Assembly (NCBI RefSeq): GCF_025567625.1
Contig: NZ_JAOQJC010000014.1
Span: 91,651 to 155,650 of the forward strand
Source of the DNA: Paenibacillus sp. J5C2022
GTDB taxonomy: Bacteria > Bacillota > Bacilli > Paenibacillales > Paenibacillaceae
DNA: 64,000 nt
Reading direction: 5' to 3'
The notes under the pieces were generated by a model that was given only the letters and a program-made list of their open reading frames with translations, made no database searches and had not been told where the DNA came from. This document shows, piece by piece, positions 16,910 through 26,563 of this stretch (position 1 is the first letter of the stretch; every line of letters begins with the position of its first letter). The translations under genes were made by a program, and so were the position numbers.

Positions 16910-19216
16910 GTGAATCAACGCAAGACGGTGTTTCTAACCTTATGGCTGTCCTACTTGCTTATTCTGGCCATTCCGGTCGCGGTATCCGCTTACCTGTACC
17001 ATAATATGAAGGACGCCTTGGTAGACAATGCGAACCGTTCCAATATGGCGATGCTTGAGCAGGTAAGAGAAGTTGTGGAGAATCATCTGACGGATCTGGA
17101 TCAGCTATCCATGCAAGTCGCCAATCACCCCAAGCTTCAGACATTATGGAACATGAAAGATGGAGAGCGCTATATCGAATACTGGGAAGCCATGAAAGTG
17201 ATGAACAACATGCAGCTGGGCAGCAAGTTCATTCATAACTTCTTCCTCTATTTGCACGATCAGGACGTTATCCTTTCGCAAAACATGAAAACGGATACAA
17301 ATACCTATTTCAGCGATATTCTGCCTTATAAAGATAAAACGACCGAGGAAGTGAAGGAGCTGCTGCTCACGGGCTACCACTTCAATTCCTTCTGGCCGTC
17401 CATGACGGTATACGATCAATCGAAAGAGAAGAACATGATTACCTCGGCTGTCACCTTTCCGTTGGGGGAAGGCCAGAATGTACGGGCCACACTGGTCATG
17501 TATATCGATGAACAGCATATCTTCAACCTGCTGAATCAAATCAAATGGGCAAACTCCGCTTCCATGTACATCGTGGATGCGACCGGCGAGACGATCCTGT
17601 CCTATTCCGAGCACGGGATGGAGCTTGGTCAGGGCATGTTGTCCCGCATACAGGGTGCCAACAATTACGAGACAACGGCCTATAACGGCGAGAAAATGCT
17701 TCTGTCCCATACGAGGGGAAACAGCGGCTGGACCTATGTCTCGCTGGCGCCGGAGAAGGTCGTACTCAGCCGGGTAACGGAGCTGCAGAAGCAAGCGATC
17801 ATGCTGCTTATTCTGGCCGTTCTAATCGGTACCGCGATTGCTTACGGAATGGCCTATCGCAGCTACAGCCCGATTCGGGACATGGTGTTGTCGCTGATGA
17901 ACGGCAATGGGGATGCAGCGCCCGCTTCTGCAGCCAAGCGGATGAACGAATACGAGTTCATCAAGTCTTCCATTAAGCACAATCTGGAAGAAGGGAAGAA
18001 ATTGCGTCAGGCGCTTGAAGGGCATACGCCCGTTGTCCGGGCCCATTATCTGTCCCGTCTGCTGAAGGGGCAGGTAACGACGAGTACGTTCAAGCAGGAT
18101 TCCCTCGACTTCATCGATGTGAAGTTTCACACCGACTACTTGAGCGTCGCGCTCATCGAAGTAGACGACTGCAGCCGCTTCGTCAGGAACAACAATGAGG
18201 AAGAATGGGCGCTCGTACGCTTCATTCTGGCCAACCTGAGCCAGGAGCTGATCAAGGAGAAGGGACATGTCATCGAGACGGAGCATAATCAGCTGGCGCT
18301 GCTGCTGCAGTCGCCGGACGCATCTAGCGCCTCCAGAGCGGAACGGGACAACATAATTGCAGAGCTGAAGGACTTGATTGAGTCCCGCTTCAATATGGAC
18401 ATCACCATCGCTTACAGCTCGATACGCGAAGGAATGGAAGAAGTAGGACGATGTTATAGCGAAGCGTTAAGCGCGCTGGATTACCGAATCGTGCATGGCA
18501 TCGGGAAGATGATCAACTACGAGGACATTAAAGGGCTGGAGCGTCAATATTACCACTATCCGATGGATGTCGAGACCCAGCTGATGAATATGCTGAAGGC
18601 AGGGGATTATGCGGGAACCGAGAAGCTGCTGAACGAATTATATACGCAGAACATTACGTCTGGCACCATGACACCGGAGATGGGCAAGTGCCTATTCTTC
18701 GATCTGCTGAGCACCGTGCTGAAGGTGATGAATGCGCTGAAGCTGGACACCGGTCCCGATGACGGCTCCGGTTCCTTCGATCCCGCCAAGGAGTTCCTGA
18801 ACAGCACGTCGGCCAGCGATATGCAGAACAGGCTGAAGGAGCTATGCCACGGCATTTGCAGCAGCGTACAGGAAGCGCGCTCGGCACAAGGCGACCGCTT
18901 GAACAACGAGCTGCTCGCCTTCATTGCGAAGCATTACAAGGACAACAGCCTTAGTCTAACGATGCTGGCTGACCACTTCAACATGACGCCGCAATATATA
19001 TCCGGCTACTTCAAGAAGCACAACAATCGCAATCTGACGGATTACATCGTCGATATCCGTCTGACGGAAGCGAAGCGGCTGCTGGCGGAGAGCGGCTGTA
19101 CCGTGCTGCAGGTCGCTCAGCAGGTAGGCTATGCGACGGACATCGGCTTTATCCGCGTCTTCAAGAAGCAGGAAGGCATCACGCCGGGCAAATACAGGGA
19201 AATGAACGCCAGCTAG
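16910..19216 (+). CDS. Membrane-anchored AraC-family regulator
   Basis: 768 residues from a GTG after AGGGGG. Membrane helix at about 10-30, an extracellular sensor (about 31-290, dCache-like length and position), a second helix near 295-315 (MLLILAVLIGTAIAYGMAY), a cytoplasmic linker, and a C-terminal AraC DNA-binding domain (about 670-765: LTMLADHFNMTPQYISGYFK and VAQQVGYATDIGFIRVFKK). Such one-component sensors are common beside Paenibacillus LplABC-type importers. Divergent from the importer operon, which it probably activates when uronate oligosaccharides or the loaded binding protein are present outside. Confidence 0.92.
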   Translation: MNQRKTVFLTLWLSYLLILAIPVAVSAYLYHNMKDALVDNANRSNMAMLEQVREVVENHLTDLDQLSMQVANHPKLQTLWNMKDGERYIEYWEAMKVMNNMQLGSKFIHNFFLYLHDQDVILSQNMKTDTNTYFSDILPYKDKTTEEVKELLLTGYHFNSFWPSMTVYDQSKEKNMITSAVTFPLGEGQNVRATLVMYIDEQHIFNLLNQIKWANSASMYIVDATGETILSYSEHGMELGQGMLSRIQGANNYETTAYNGEKMLLSHTRGNSGWTYVSLAPEKVVLSRVTELQKQAIMLLILAVLIGTAIAYGMAYRSYSPIRDMVLSLMNGNGDAAPASAAKRMNEYEFIKSSIKHNLEEGKKLRQALEGHTPVVRAHYLSRLLKGQVTTSTFKQDSLDFIDVKFHTDYLSVALIEVDDCSRFVRNNNEEEWALVRFILANLSQELIKEKGHVIETEHNQLALLLQSPDASSASRAERDNIIAELKDLIESRFNMDITIAYSSIREGMEEVGRCYSEALSALDYRIVHGIGKMINYEDIKGLERQYYHYPMDVETQLMNMLKAGDYAGTEKLLNELYTQNITSGTMTPEMGKCLFFDLLSTVLKVMNALKLDTGPDDGSGSFDPAKEFLNSTSASDMQNRLKELCHGICSSVQEARSAQGDRLNNELLAFIAKHYKDNSLSLTMLADHFNMTPQYISGYFKKHNNRNLTDYIVDIRLTEAKRLLAESGCTVLQVAQQVGYATDIGFIRVFKKQEGITPGKYREMNAS

Positions 19217-19231
19217 GGGCTCTGCTTCTGC

Positions 19232-19255
19232 AGAAGCCCGGCTGGCTTCTTTATT
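19232..19255 (+). terminator. Terminator of the AraC-type regulator
   Basis: AGAAGCC-CGGCT-GGCTTCT followed by TTATT, 16 bp after the stop codon; it also separates the convergent argC-like gene. Confidence 0.7.
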
Positions 19256-19258
19256 CCC

Positions 19259-20203
19259 CTACTCCAATCCCGTACCTTCGTCAAGTCCAAGCATAATGTT
19301 CATGATCTGAATAGCCGCCCCAGACGCTCCTTTTCCCAAATTATCGAATCTGGAAACAAGCAACACTTCATCCTGATGACCAAAAACAAAAATATCCAAA
19401 TTATTGGTGTTATTGCATCGCATGAGATTAAAGAACCCGTCTTCAAGGTACGCCTCAGAATCGAATGGGATAACTCGGATAAATCGCTCGTCTCTATAAT
19501 ACGAGGCAAGCAGTTCTTGAATATCTCTAGCGTTCAGCTTTCTTGTGAACATTTTTGGGAAGAGTGGAATAGTTACTGCATCTCCCTGATAATAATTTCC
19601 GACTATTGGCGTGAATAGTGGCGCCGAGTTTAGCCCTGAATAGTGTTGCATTTCCGGAAGATGCTTATGTTCAAGATGAAGTGCATATTGTCTTGGCGCA
19701 TAAAGCTGTTTTCTGTTTGAGTTCTGATATTCCGCTATCAGCCCTTTGCCTCCTCCGCTATATCCTGTCAGTGAATAACACGTCATAGGATAATCCTTCG
19801 GTATTACGCCCTCGCCTACCAGAGGTTGAATAGGTAAAATAAACCCTGTCGCATGACATCCCGGGACAGATACCCTTGCCGAATTTCGGATTTTATCTCT
19901 CTGATCTTCATTCAGTTCTGGCAATCCGTAAGTCCACTCGGGATTCGTTCTAAACGCCGTACTTGCATCAATTACTTTTGTTTTACTATTGCTGATCATG
20001 GATACGGATTCTCTTGAAGCGGAATCTGGAAGACAAAGAAATACGACATCAGCTTCGTTTATTAGTGCCTTGCGCGTTTCATAGTCTTTTCGCCGATCCG
20101 ACTCAATTTTGATGACTTCAACGTTGGGAATCATGGATAAGTATTCATGGATTTTTAACCCCGTTGTCTCTTCTTGTCCATCCACAAATATGTTATAGCT
20201 CAA
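19259..20203 (-). CDS. argC: N-acetyl-gamma-glutamyl-phosphate reductase (short type), solitary
   Basis: 314 residues from a TTG at 20203 that has GGGGTGGAG just upstream; an in-frame ATG at 20266 lacks a ribosome binding site. The short length, IFVDGQE-TTGLKIHEYL start and active-site SVPGCHATGF near residue 115 mark the type-2 ArgC family (NADPH-dependent step of arginine synthesis). No other arg gene is near and base composition is more AT-rich than the flanking genes, suggesting acquisition. A glycine expected in GQEGTTG is glutamate here. It could act in a pathway other than arginine, such as amino-acid-carrier-protein systems; I see no evidence for that in the window. Confidence 0.8.
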   Translation of the reverse strand: MSYNIFVDGQEETTGLKIHEYLSMIPNVEVIKIESDRRKDYETRKALINEADVVFLCLPDSASRESVSMISNSKTKVIDASTAFRTNPEWTYGLPELNEDQRDKIRNSARVSVPGCHATGFILPIQPLVGEGVIPKDYPMTCYSLTGYSGGGKGLIAEYQNSNRKQLYAPRQYALHLEHKHLPEMQHYSGLNSAPLFTPIVGNYYQGDAVTIPLFPKMFTRKLNARDIQELLASYYRDERFIRVIPFDSEAYLEDGFFNLMRCNNTNNLDIFVFGHQDEVLLVSRFDNLGKGASGAAIQIMNIMLGLDEGTGLE

Positions 20204-20340
20204 ATTCTCCACCCCTTGCCAATCTGCTTTATGAATAATAATACAATTTATATTATATTTATACAATAATATTTAATGTGTTTTTCTCTTTCAAGAAGCG
20301 TGAACTCACACCAAGCTTTTTTCTGACCCCCGATTGTGAC

Positions 20341-20932
20341 AGTGTAGGATTCCTACACTATTCTGGCTCACATGCCCCTTTTCGGCGCTCCAGTGTAGGA
20401 TTCATACACTATCCTGGCTCGTATGCCCCTTTTCGGCGCTCTAGTGTAGGATTCCTACACTAGTCCGGCTCGCACGCCCCTTTTCGGCGCTCCAGTGTAG
20501 GATTCCTACACTAGTCCGGCTCGCACGCCCCTTTTCAGCGCTCCAGTGTAGGATTCCTACACTAGCTCGCACGCCCCTTTTCGGCGCTCCAGTGTAGGAT
20601 TCCTACACTATTCTGGCTCACATGCCCCTTTTCGGCGCTCCAGTGTGGGATTCCTACACTAATCCGGCTCGCACGCCCCTCTTCGGCGCTCCAGTGTAGG
20701 ATTCCTACACTATTCTGGCTCACATGCCCCTTTTTGGTGCTCCAGTGTAGGATTCCTACACTAGTCCGGCTCGCATGCCCCTCTTCGGCGCTCCAGTGTA
20801 GGATTCCTACACTAGTCCGGCTCGCACGCTCCTTTTCGGCGCTCCAGTGTAGGATTCCTACACTAGTCCGGCTCGCACGCCCCTTTTCGGCGCTCCAGTG
20901 TAGGATTCCTATACTTGTTCGGCTCACACGAG
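20341..20932. repeat. Twelve 51-bp tandem repeats, each with a 19-bp palindrome
   Basis: Units start at 20341, 20392, 20443, 20494, 20545, 20591, 20642, 20693, 20744, 20795, 20846 and 20897. All spacings are 51 bp except one 46-bp unit lacking 5 bp. Each contains AGTGTAGGATTCCTACACT, a perfect inverted repeat about a central base with rare changes, followed by a less conserved GC-rich part (CTCGCACGCCCCTTTTCGGC type). 51 is divisible by 3, so a frame stays open, but no start or ribosome binding site supports a protein. The array fills the gap between glmM and the argC-like gene. Confidence 0.97.
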
Positions 20933-20985
20933 TCTATTCATGAGCATCAGATATTCAACTCGAAATTTATGAACTCGATATCATG

Positions 20986-21028
20986 AAAAAGGGCATGCCC
21001 GCCGCAATTCATTGCAGCAGTCATGCCT
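20986..21028 (-). terminator. Terminator of the cdaA-cdaR-glmM operon
   Basis: GGCATG...TGCAAT-GA-ATTGC...CATGCC stem then CTTTTTCATG on the minus strand, 38 bp past the glmM stop. Confidence 0.8.
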
Positions 21029-21065
21029 CTTCTTACACTACATATATAATAAGTCCTGTTAATGA

Positions 21066-22406
21066 TTAACCCAGTTCACGCTTTACAACATTAGCGATTC
21101 GATCGACATAAGCCTCTACCTGCTCCTTATCCGGTCCTTCCGCCATCACGCGAATGAGCGACTCCGTACCGGAGGGACGCACCAGCACGCGCCCGTTGTC
21201 GCCGAGCTCCGCCTCCACCTGCTGTACAGCCTCCTGAATCGCGGCATTCCCCTTGTACAAGCTCTTGTCCGCTACGCGAACGTTGACCAGCTTCTGCGGG
21301 TACTTGCGCATAAGCCCCTTCAGCGCACCCAGCTTCCTGCCCGAGGAAGCGACGGTATCCACCAGTTGCAGAGCCGTCAGGATGCCATCGCCTGTCGTAA
21401 TGTATTCCAGGAAGATCACATGACCCGACTGCTCCCCACCCAGATTATAGCCGCCGCGGCGCATCTCCTCCATTACGTAACGGTCGCCGACAGCCGTCTG
21501 GGCCGTCCTGAGGCCAATACTCTCCGCACCCTTGAAGAAGCCGATGTTGGCCATGACGGTCGTGACGACCGTATCATGCTTCAGCTTGCCCTCGCGCTTC
21601 AAGCGGTCGCCGATAATGCACAGCACATAATCGCCATCCACTTCCTCGCCCCGTTCGTCTATGGCGATTAAGCGGTCTGCGTCACCGTCGAAGCTAAGCC
21701 CCAGGTCCGCGCCATGCTGCAGCACCTGCTCCTTCACATATTCCGGATGCGTTGAGCCGACTCCCGCATTAATGTTGCGGCCGTCCGGCTCTGCGCCTAC
21801 GGAGATGACTGTCGCACCTAGCTCCCCGAACAGGACGGGTGCCATCTCGTAGGCTGATCCATTCGCACAGTCCAGCACGATCTTCATCCCGTCGAAGCGG
21901 CTCGCCACCGTTGTTTTCAAGTAATCCATGTACTTCCGCTTCGCATCCAGATCCGTCACGACCGTACCGATGTCACCACCAGCCGGGCGAGGCAGCTCAT
22001 CCTGCTCCGCATCGATCAGGCTCTCGATCTCCAGCTCCGTCTCATCGGACAGTTTGAAGCCGTCTCCTGCGAAGAACTTAATGCCGTTATCCTCTACCGG
22101 GTTATGGGAAGCGGAGATCATAACACCCGCATCCGCCTCCAGTTCCTTCGTCAAGTACGCTACTGCCGGCGTAGATACAACACCGAGACGGACAACGCTT
22201 GCACCAATGGACAACAACCCTGCAACTAAAGCCGCCTCCAGCATGGGACCGGAGATGCGCGTATCCTGCCCGATCACCACTTTCGGCTTGCTAGCCGTTC
22301 TTGTCAGTACATATCCTCCGCAGCGCCCGATCTTGTATGCCAGCTCAGGCGTCAGCTCTTTATTGGCGATGCCGCGAACGCCATCCGTTCCGAAATATTT
22401 CCCCAT
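21066..22406 (-). CDS. glmM: Phosphoglucosamine mutase
   Basis: 446 residues, full length. It converts glucosamine-6-phosphate to glucosamine-1-phosphate for UDP-GlcNAc. It begins [11 protein letters not shown]; the phosphoserine loop is [17 protein letters not shown] (near 95-110); the metal loop is SFDGDADR (near 238); the C-terminal phosphate loop is [13 protein letters not shown] (near 405). Third gene of cdaA-cdaR-glmM; in Bacilli GlmM also binds and restrains CdaA. Normally followed by glmS, which here lies 15 kb away behind its own promoter. Confidence 0.97.
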   Translation of the reverse strand: MGKYFGTDGVRGIANKELTPELAYKIGRCGGYVLTRTASKPKVVIGQDTRISGPMLEAALVAGLLSIGASVVRLGVVSTPAVAYLTKELEADAGVMISASHNPVEDNGIKFFAGDGFKLSDETELEIESLIDAEQDELPRPAGGDIGTVVTDLDAKRKYMDYLKTTVASRFDGMKIVLDCANGSAYEMAPVLFGELGATVISVGAEPDGRNINAGVGSTHPEYVKEQVLQHGADLGLSFDGDADRLIAIDERGEEVDGDYVLCIIGDRLKREGKLKHDTVVTTVMANIGFFKGAESIGLRTAQTAVGDRYVMEEMRRGGYNLGGEQSGHVIFLEYITTGDGILTALQLVDTVASSGRKLGALKGLMRKYPQKLVNVRVADKSLYKGNAAIQEAVQQVEAELGDNGRVLVRPSGTESLIRVMAEGPDKEQVEAYVDRIANVVKRELG

Positions 22407-22460
22407 AGCTCTTAACCCCTTTAATGTTCATTGTTCATTCCCACTTCACGCTTTATCCAA

Positions 22461-24011
22461 TTATACGGTTACAGTCGTTCGGTTGTTCTGAACGCTTCCT
22501 CCGAATTTCTCCTTGTTCCCACCGCTGCTGCTATTGCTATCACTCTTGCTTCTTCCTTCATCGTCATCGCCGTTGTCGGATGGCAATGCATCCTTGGAAC
22601 CGGCATCTGCCGTACTGCCGGAACTATCGGCAGCCGTCGTACGCGGCTGATCGCCTTCCGCATCCTCTCCGGCTTGCGGCTGACCTCCGTCGTCCTCAGA
22701 CCTATCCGGCGAATCGGTCGGATTCGCCCCGACTTCGACGTCTTCCGTCCCCTCGCTCGTCTCCAGCGACTCATCTATGATCTCGATAGTTGCGGTAAGC
22801 GGCTGTCCCCCGTCAAGCACGGGCTGAACATAAGGCGGAAGGTCGATCTCCAGCGGCACTTTATGTATGCCGGCATCAAGCCCGTCCACATTGGCCGCGA
22901 TTCTTACCTCCGATGCGTTCAAATCCTGGAGGACGGATGCCGCGCCGCTCACGACGAGATCCATCCTGCCCCCTACAGGCAGGCGGATCTCTGCGCGGAA
23001 TCCTTCCGCCACACCGTTCAAGTCGACGTCAATACCGCTTAATGTACGGTTAATCGCCCGCTCCACGACGACCTGAAGCGCGACCTCACCCGGAGCTACT
23101 GCTTGAATACCATCCAGCGGCGGAGCTTTCACCTCGATTACACCGGATTCCTTCACCTTCGACAGGTCCAGAACAGCGCCGTCATACACCTGGATGCGAT
23201 CCAGTTCCTCCCGCTGGGCGAACACCGTCACTTGATCAAGCTCCGGCTTTACCGATACCAGGCTCAAATTTTCCGGCAAGGTGCCGGTATATCGGACCTG
23301 GAGCGGAACCTGCTTGAACGGAAGCGTCACCTTCACCTCCACATGCAGCGATTCCGGCTTTACGATCGCCTCCGGCATTTCGTTGCCGTCCTTGTCGTAG
23401 ACGATGATTTTGGCGCGTTTGTTGGATACGGTCTTGTCTGCACCCTCCACGTTCATCGTAACGGCTGCCGTACCGACTCTGCTCATATCGTCTCTCGGCA
23501 GCGTTATTTCGACTGCGCCCCCGCCTTCAGTCATAATTTCAGGCTCGCCCATCACATAGCCTGCCGCCGGATTCCCTTCCGTAATGACTCCGACATCAAA
23601 GGAGTTCGTTACAATCTCCTCGATTCGGACCGTCACCGTACGTGGAGAAAGCTCAATTTCTTTTATCCCCTTCGGCAAAGTCACGCTCAGCGGGTATGCG
23701 TCTATCCCCGGCTTTGCATCCGTGAGATCTACACTAACGACATAATCTTCATTGCCGGCGGCGAACAGCGACGATATACGCCCTTCCACAACGAGCCGGG
23801 CAACCGTCGGCTCCATCGCCGACAGTACATATTTATCGGTATCCAATCCTTCGGCCTGAATCGCGATCGCTTCAATAATTTTCGTATCGATATTGGAAGT
23901 GACCCGCTGCGGCGATGTCTGCGGATCGACATGAACGACCGCCCATAGCAGAACACCCAGTACGACCGATATAATCTTCAATGCTGTAGGATGATTCAGC
24001 AGCTTATCCAT
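22461..24011 (-). CDS. cdaR: CdaA regulator with YbbR repeats and a long acidic/Ser tail
   Basis: 516 residues from the ATG at 24011 (AAAGGGTG 6 bp before); a GTG at 24020 is possible. One membrane helix (about 8-28, LKIISVVLGVLLWAVVHV), then four YbbR-type extracellular repeats to about residue 405. The last 100 residues are low-complexity, rich in Ser, Asp, Gly and Gln, longer than in Bacillus CdaR; the tail is probably disordered. CdaR modulates the c-di-AMP cyclase CdaA, whose gene overlaps its start by 8 bp. Confidence 0.93.
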   Translation of the reverse strand: MDKLLNHPTALKIISVVLGVLLWAVVHVDPQTSPQRVTSNIDTKIIEAIAIQAEGLDTDKYVLSAMEPTVARLVVEGRISSLFAAGNEDYVVSVDLTDAKPGIDAYPLSVTLPKGIKEIELSPRTVTVRIEEIVTNSFDVGVITEGNPAAGYVMGEPEIMTEGGGAVEITLPRDDMSRVGTAAVTMNVEGADKTVSNKRAKIIVYDKDGNEMPEAIVKPESLHVEVKVTLPFKQVPLQVRYTGTLPENLSLVSVKPELDQVTVFAQREELDRIQVYDGAVLDLSKVKESGVIEVKAPPLDGIQAVAPGEVALQVVVERAINRTLSGIDVDLNGVAEGFRAEIRLPVGGRMDLVVSGAASVLQDLNASEVRIAANVDGLDAGIHKVPLEIDLPPYVQPVLDGGQPLTATIEIIDESLETSEGTEDVEVGANPTDSPDRSEDDGGQPQAGEDAEGDQPRTTAADSSGSTADAGSKDALPSDNGDDDEGRSKSDSNSSSGGNKEKFGGSVQNNRTTVTV

Positions 24012-24840
24012 GACGATCACCCTTTCTCTTCCACCATGCTGCCAACAGCCCGTTCTCCTTGCCCCCCGTCTTCGGCGTCAGTTCTTCGAATAGCTTGGAT
24101 ATAAGCGACTCTTCATTAATATCGCGAACAATCATGCCGTTCAAGGAGAGCGATACTTGCCCCGTCTCCTCCGACACGACAATGGACAGAGCGTCACTGA
24201 CCTCGCTCACGCCGATAGCTGCGCGATGACGCGTGCCGAGCTCCTTGCTGATGAACGGATTCTCTGACAAGGGCAGATAGCAGCCTGCCGCCATAATCTG
24301 GGAGCCTCTAATAATGACAGCTCCGTCATGAAGTGGCGTATTCGGTGTGAATATGTTGATGAGCAGTTCCGAGGATATTCGCGACTCCATGCTTGTGCCC
24401 GACTCGATCAACTCACTGACGCCGGTCTGGCGTTCGAACACGATCAATGCGCCGCACTTGCGCTGCGCCATATGCTGAACGGCTCGAATGACCTCTTCGA
24501 TGCTTTCGCTTATGACGGTACGCTCCAACGAAGAGGAACGGGAGAACAGATTGCCTCTGCCCAACTGCTCCAGCACCCGCCTAAGCTCGGGCTGGAAGAT
24601 GATCAGAATCGTCACAATGCCGAAGGTGAACATCTGATTCATAACCCACTTCAAGGTGTACAGATTGAACCAGGTGCTAACGCCCCAGGTCGCCACCAAC
24701 ACGAAAATGCCCTTAAGCAATTGAACCGCGCGCGTTCCCCGCACGAGCAAGATCATCTTATATATAATAAAGCTTACAATCCCGACATCGATAATATCCT
24801 TCAGCCAGTCATGCCAAGTTGTATCTGTAAAGTAACTCAT
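24004..24840 (-). CDS. cdaA: Diadenylate cyclase (c-di-AMP synthase), membrane type
   Basis: 278 residues. Three N-terminal membrane helices (about 10-90) and a DAC domain with the catalytic motifs LHDGAVIIRG (near 175) and GTRHRAAIGVSE (near 210). It makes c-di-AMP from two ATP, controlling potassium, turgor and wall homeostasis. GGGGGTTGACCG precedes the ATG. First gene of cdaA-cdaR-glmM, separated from sigW-rsiW by a terminator. Confidence 0.96.
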   Translation of the reverse strand: MSYFTDTTWHDWLKDIIDVGIVSFIIYKMILLVRGTRAVQLLKGIFVLVATWGVSTWFNLYTLKWVMNQMFTFGIVTILIIFQPELRRVLEQLGRGNLFSRSSSLERTVISESIEEVIRAVQHMAQRKCGALIVFERQTGVSELIESGTSMESRISSELLINIFTPNTPLHDGAVIIRGSQIMAAGCYLPLSENPFISKELGTRHRAAIGVSEVSDALSIVVSEETGQVSLSLNGMIVRDINEESLISKLFEELTPKTGGKENGLLAAWWKRKGDRHG

Positions 24841-25037
24841 CGGTCAACCCCCAACCGCTGTTCACATGAATGCTCTTAATTACATCTAACTTTATTGTTT
24901 TCTATATTTACTCCTTAAAATCCTTTAATTAGAAAAGAAATTTGCAAATGCCTCGCTTCGGAAGGATAAGGTTGGTTTTATCGCCAATAACAATTTTGGA
25001 TTTCGAGCCACTCGAAAATAGTAAATTCTTATGCGGT

Positions 25038-25068
25038 AAAAAAAATGCTTCCCCTGCGGAAGGGAAGC
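25038..25068 (-). terminator. Terminator of sigW-rsiW
   Basis: GCTTCCCTTCC-GCAG-GGGAAGC type stem followed by ATTTTTTTTACC on the minus strand. Confidence 0.9.
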
Positions 25069-25075
25069 CATTCGT

Positions 25076-25717
25076 TCAATGATCCAATGCGCCGCCGAGC
25101 GTTGATGTCACTTTGTACCAGAACCAGTCAAGAGCTTGATCGATGGTCCGGCTTTGTCCGGCGATATGTCCCGTAGAAGCCAGCACCATAGAACCGTCAA
25201 TAACTGTTACGTCCCCGCTCACAGCACCTTCCACTTCTATTATGCCATTCTCTACGGTCAAATTGCCAGTCACTTCTACTCCGGCGGGTACAATCACTTT
25301 ATTGCCGTCTATAACCACATGCTGCAAATCCTCGCCCGATACGACCATCTGCGTGCTCTGATCCCAGGAAGCGAATACACTGCCCAGCATGACCAGCAGG
25401 AATACCGCCGCGGCCGTGAGACCGGGATAACGGTAAATCATTTTGATTAAGCCGCTTCTCTTCTTGTTCTTAACGGGTGGAAGCTGCTGCATGATTCTCT
25501 GCTTCAGCTCCGCAGAAGCTTGTTCATCATAAACTTTTGCGGGCCTGACCGCTTCCAGGGCATGCATGACAGCCGCATCCGCCTGCTCCAATTCGGAGAA
25601 TCTGGCTCGGCATTCCGGGCACTGATTCATATGGGCTTGTAAGACGGCAATCTCATCACGAGCCAAATCACCGTCCAAATAGTGATGAATCTTGCTGATG
25701 GCGACTTTGCATTCCAT
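25076..25717 (-). CDS. rsiW: Anti-sigma-W factor
   Basis: 213 residues. The ATG at 25717 is chosen because AAAGGA lies 9 bp before it; ATGs upstream lack that. An N-terminal anti-sigma zinc finger (MECKVAISKIHHYLDGDL...HMNQCPECR, with HxxxCxxC) binds SigW in the cytoplasm; one membrane helix near residue 100-120 (YPGLTAAAVFLLVMLGSVFA); and an outer part that would be cleaved under envelope stress. Follows sigW. Confidence 0.93.
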   Translation of the reverse strand: MECKVAISKIHHYLDGDLARDEIAVLQAHMNQCPECRARFSELEQADAAVMHALEAVRPAKVYDEQASAELKQRIMQQLPPVKNKKRSGLIKMIYRYPGLTAAAVFLLVMLGSVFASWDQSTQMVVSGEDLQHVVIDGNKVIVPAGVEVTGNLTVENGIIEVEGAVSGDVTVIDGSMVLASTGHIAGQSRTIDQALDWFWYKVTSTLGGALDH

Positions 25718-25839
25718 AGCAGCCATTCCTTTCTTTCCAAAACTGAGTATACACACGTTCGAAACTCGATATAGGATACGTGCTTGATCGAAGGATGTTT
25801 CACTTTTTTTCCGAAAAGAATTCCGTTCACGAAATCACG

Positions 25840-26406
25840 TTACAATCGATATTCCAGCTTCTTGCGCAAAAATTCCCGCCCGCGATGCACGCGCGTCTTG
25901 ATCGTCGTCACCGGCATGCCCAGTATATCGCCGACCTCCTGCAGCGACATATCGTGGATATACCGCAAAATCATGACCGACTTGTACTTGGGTGGCAGCG
26001 TTGCAATCGCTTCATGAATAATGCGCTGTGTATCAGATAAGATCAACTCCGATTCAGGTGTCCGGTTATCACTAGGAATCATGGAATATCCGTCCAGTCC
26101 TTCATATTCGCTGGATTCCGCATCCAATGAGTAGGTGGGTCTGCGCTTGCGCAACCGGTCAATGCACAGATTGGTCGCAATACGATAGATCCATGTCGAA
26201 AATTTCAACGAATCGTCGAATCGATCCAGATTTTTATATACGCGAAGAAAGGTGTCCTGTACGACATCCTCCGATTCCTGGCGATTGTTCAGCATTCTGT
26301 ACGCCATATGAAAAAGCTTGTCTCGATAGAGATCCACAAGCTCTTCGAAAGCTCGCATATCGCCCTTGAGCGCCAATCTCGCGAGCTGATTTTCTATAAC
26401 ATTCAC
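25840..26406 (-). CDS. sigW: ECF RNA polymerase sigma factor SigW
   Basis: 188 residues, complete: region 2 (RAFEELVDLYRDKLFHMAYR, DVVQDTFLRVYKNL, FSTWIYRIATNLCID) and region 4 (LPPKYKSVMILRYIHDMSLQ, then GMPVTTIKTRVHRGREFL). With rsiW directly downstream and cdaA-cdaR-glmM after that, this is the SigW locus of Bacilli, serving the envelope-stress response. A possible ECF-type promoter upstream is too degenerate to assign. Confidence 0.95.
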   Translation of the reverse strand: MNVIENQLARLALKGDMRAFEELVDLYRDKLFHMAYRMLNNRQESEDVVQDTFLRVYKNLDRFDDSLKFSTWIYRIATNLCIDRLRKRRPTYSLDAESSEYEGLDGYSMIPSDNRTPESELILSDTQRIIHEAIATLPPKYKSVMILRYIHDMSLQEVGDILGMPVTTIKTRVHRGREFLRKKLEYRL

Positions 26407-26563
26407 TTAATGATTCCTCCAAACATAGCACTCGTCCGCAGCTCCCATGAACCTTTAAGAAAATGGTAATCGACCAGCGCTCAAAAAGCAAGGAAATATG
26501 ACAATACCGATCGTGAAAGAAGGAACTTTCACCCTGGAGATGATGGTCATGATAGGCTGCCAC

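Noticed and set aside
20562..20927. A frame encoding a 17-residue repeat protein (VGILHWSAEKGRA type)
   Set aside because: It exists because 51 is a multiple of three; no start signal, and one unit has a 5-bp deletion that breaks the phase.
26407..26530. Possible SigW-type autoregulated promoter (TGAAAG, 16 bp, CGGTAT) upstream of sigW
   Set aside because: The -10 does not match CGTA well and it lies far from the start; too weak to annotate.
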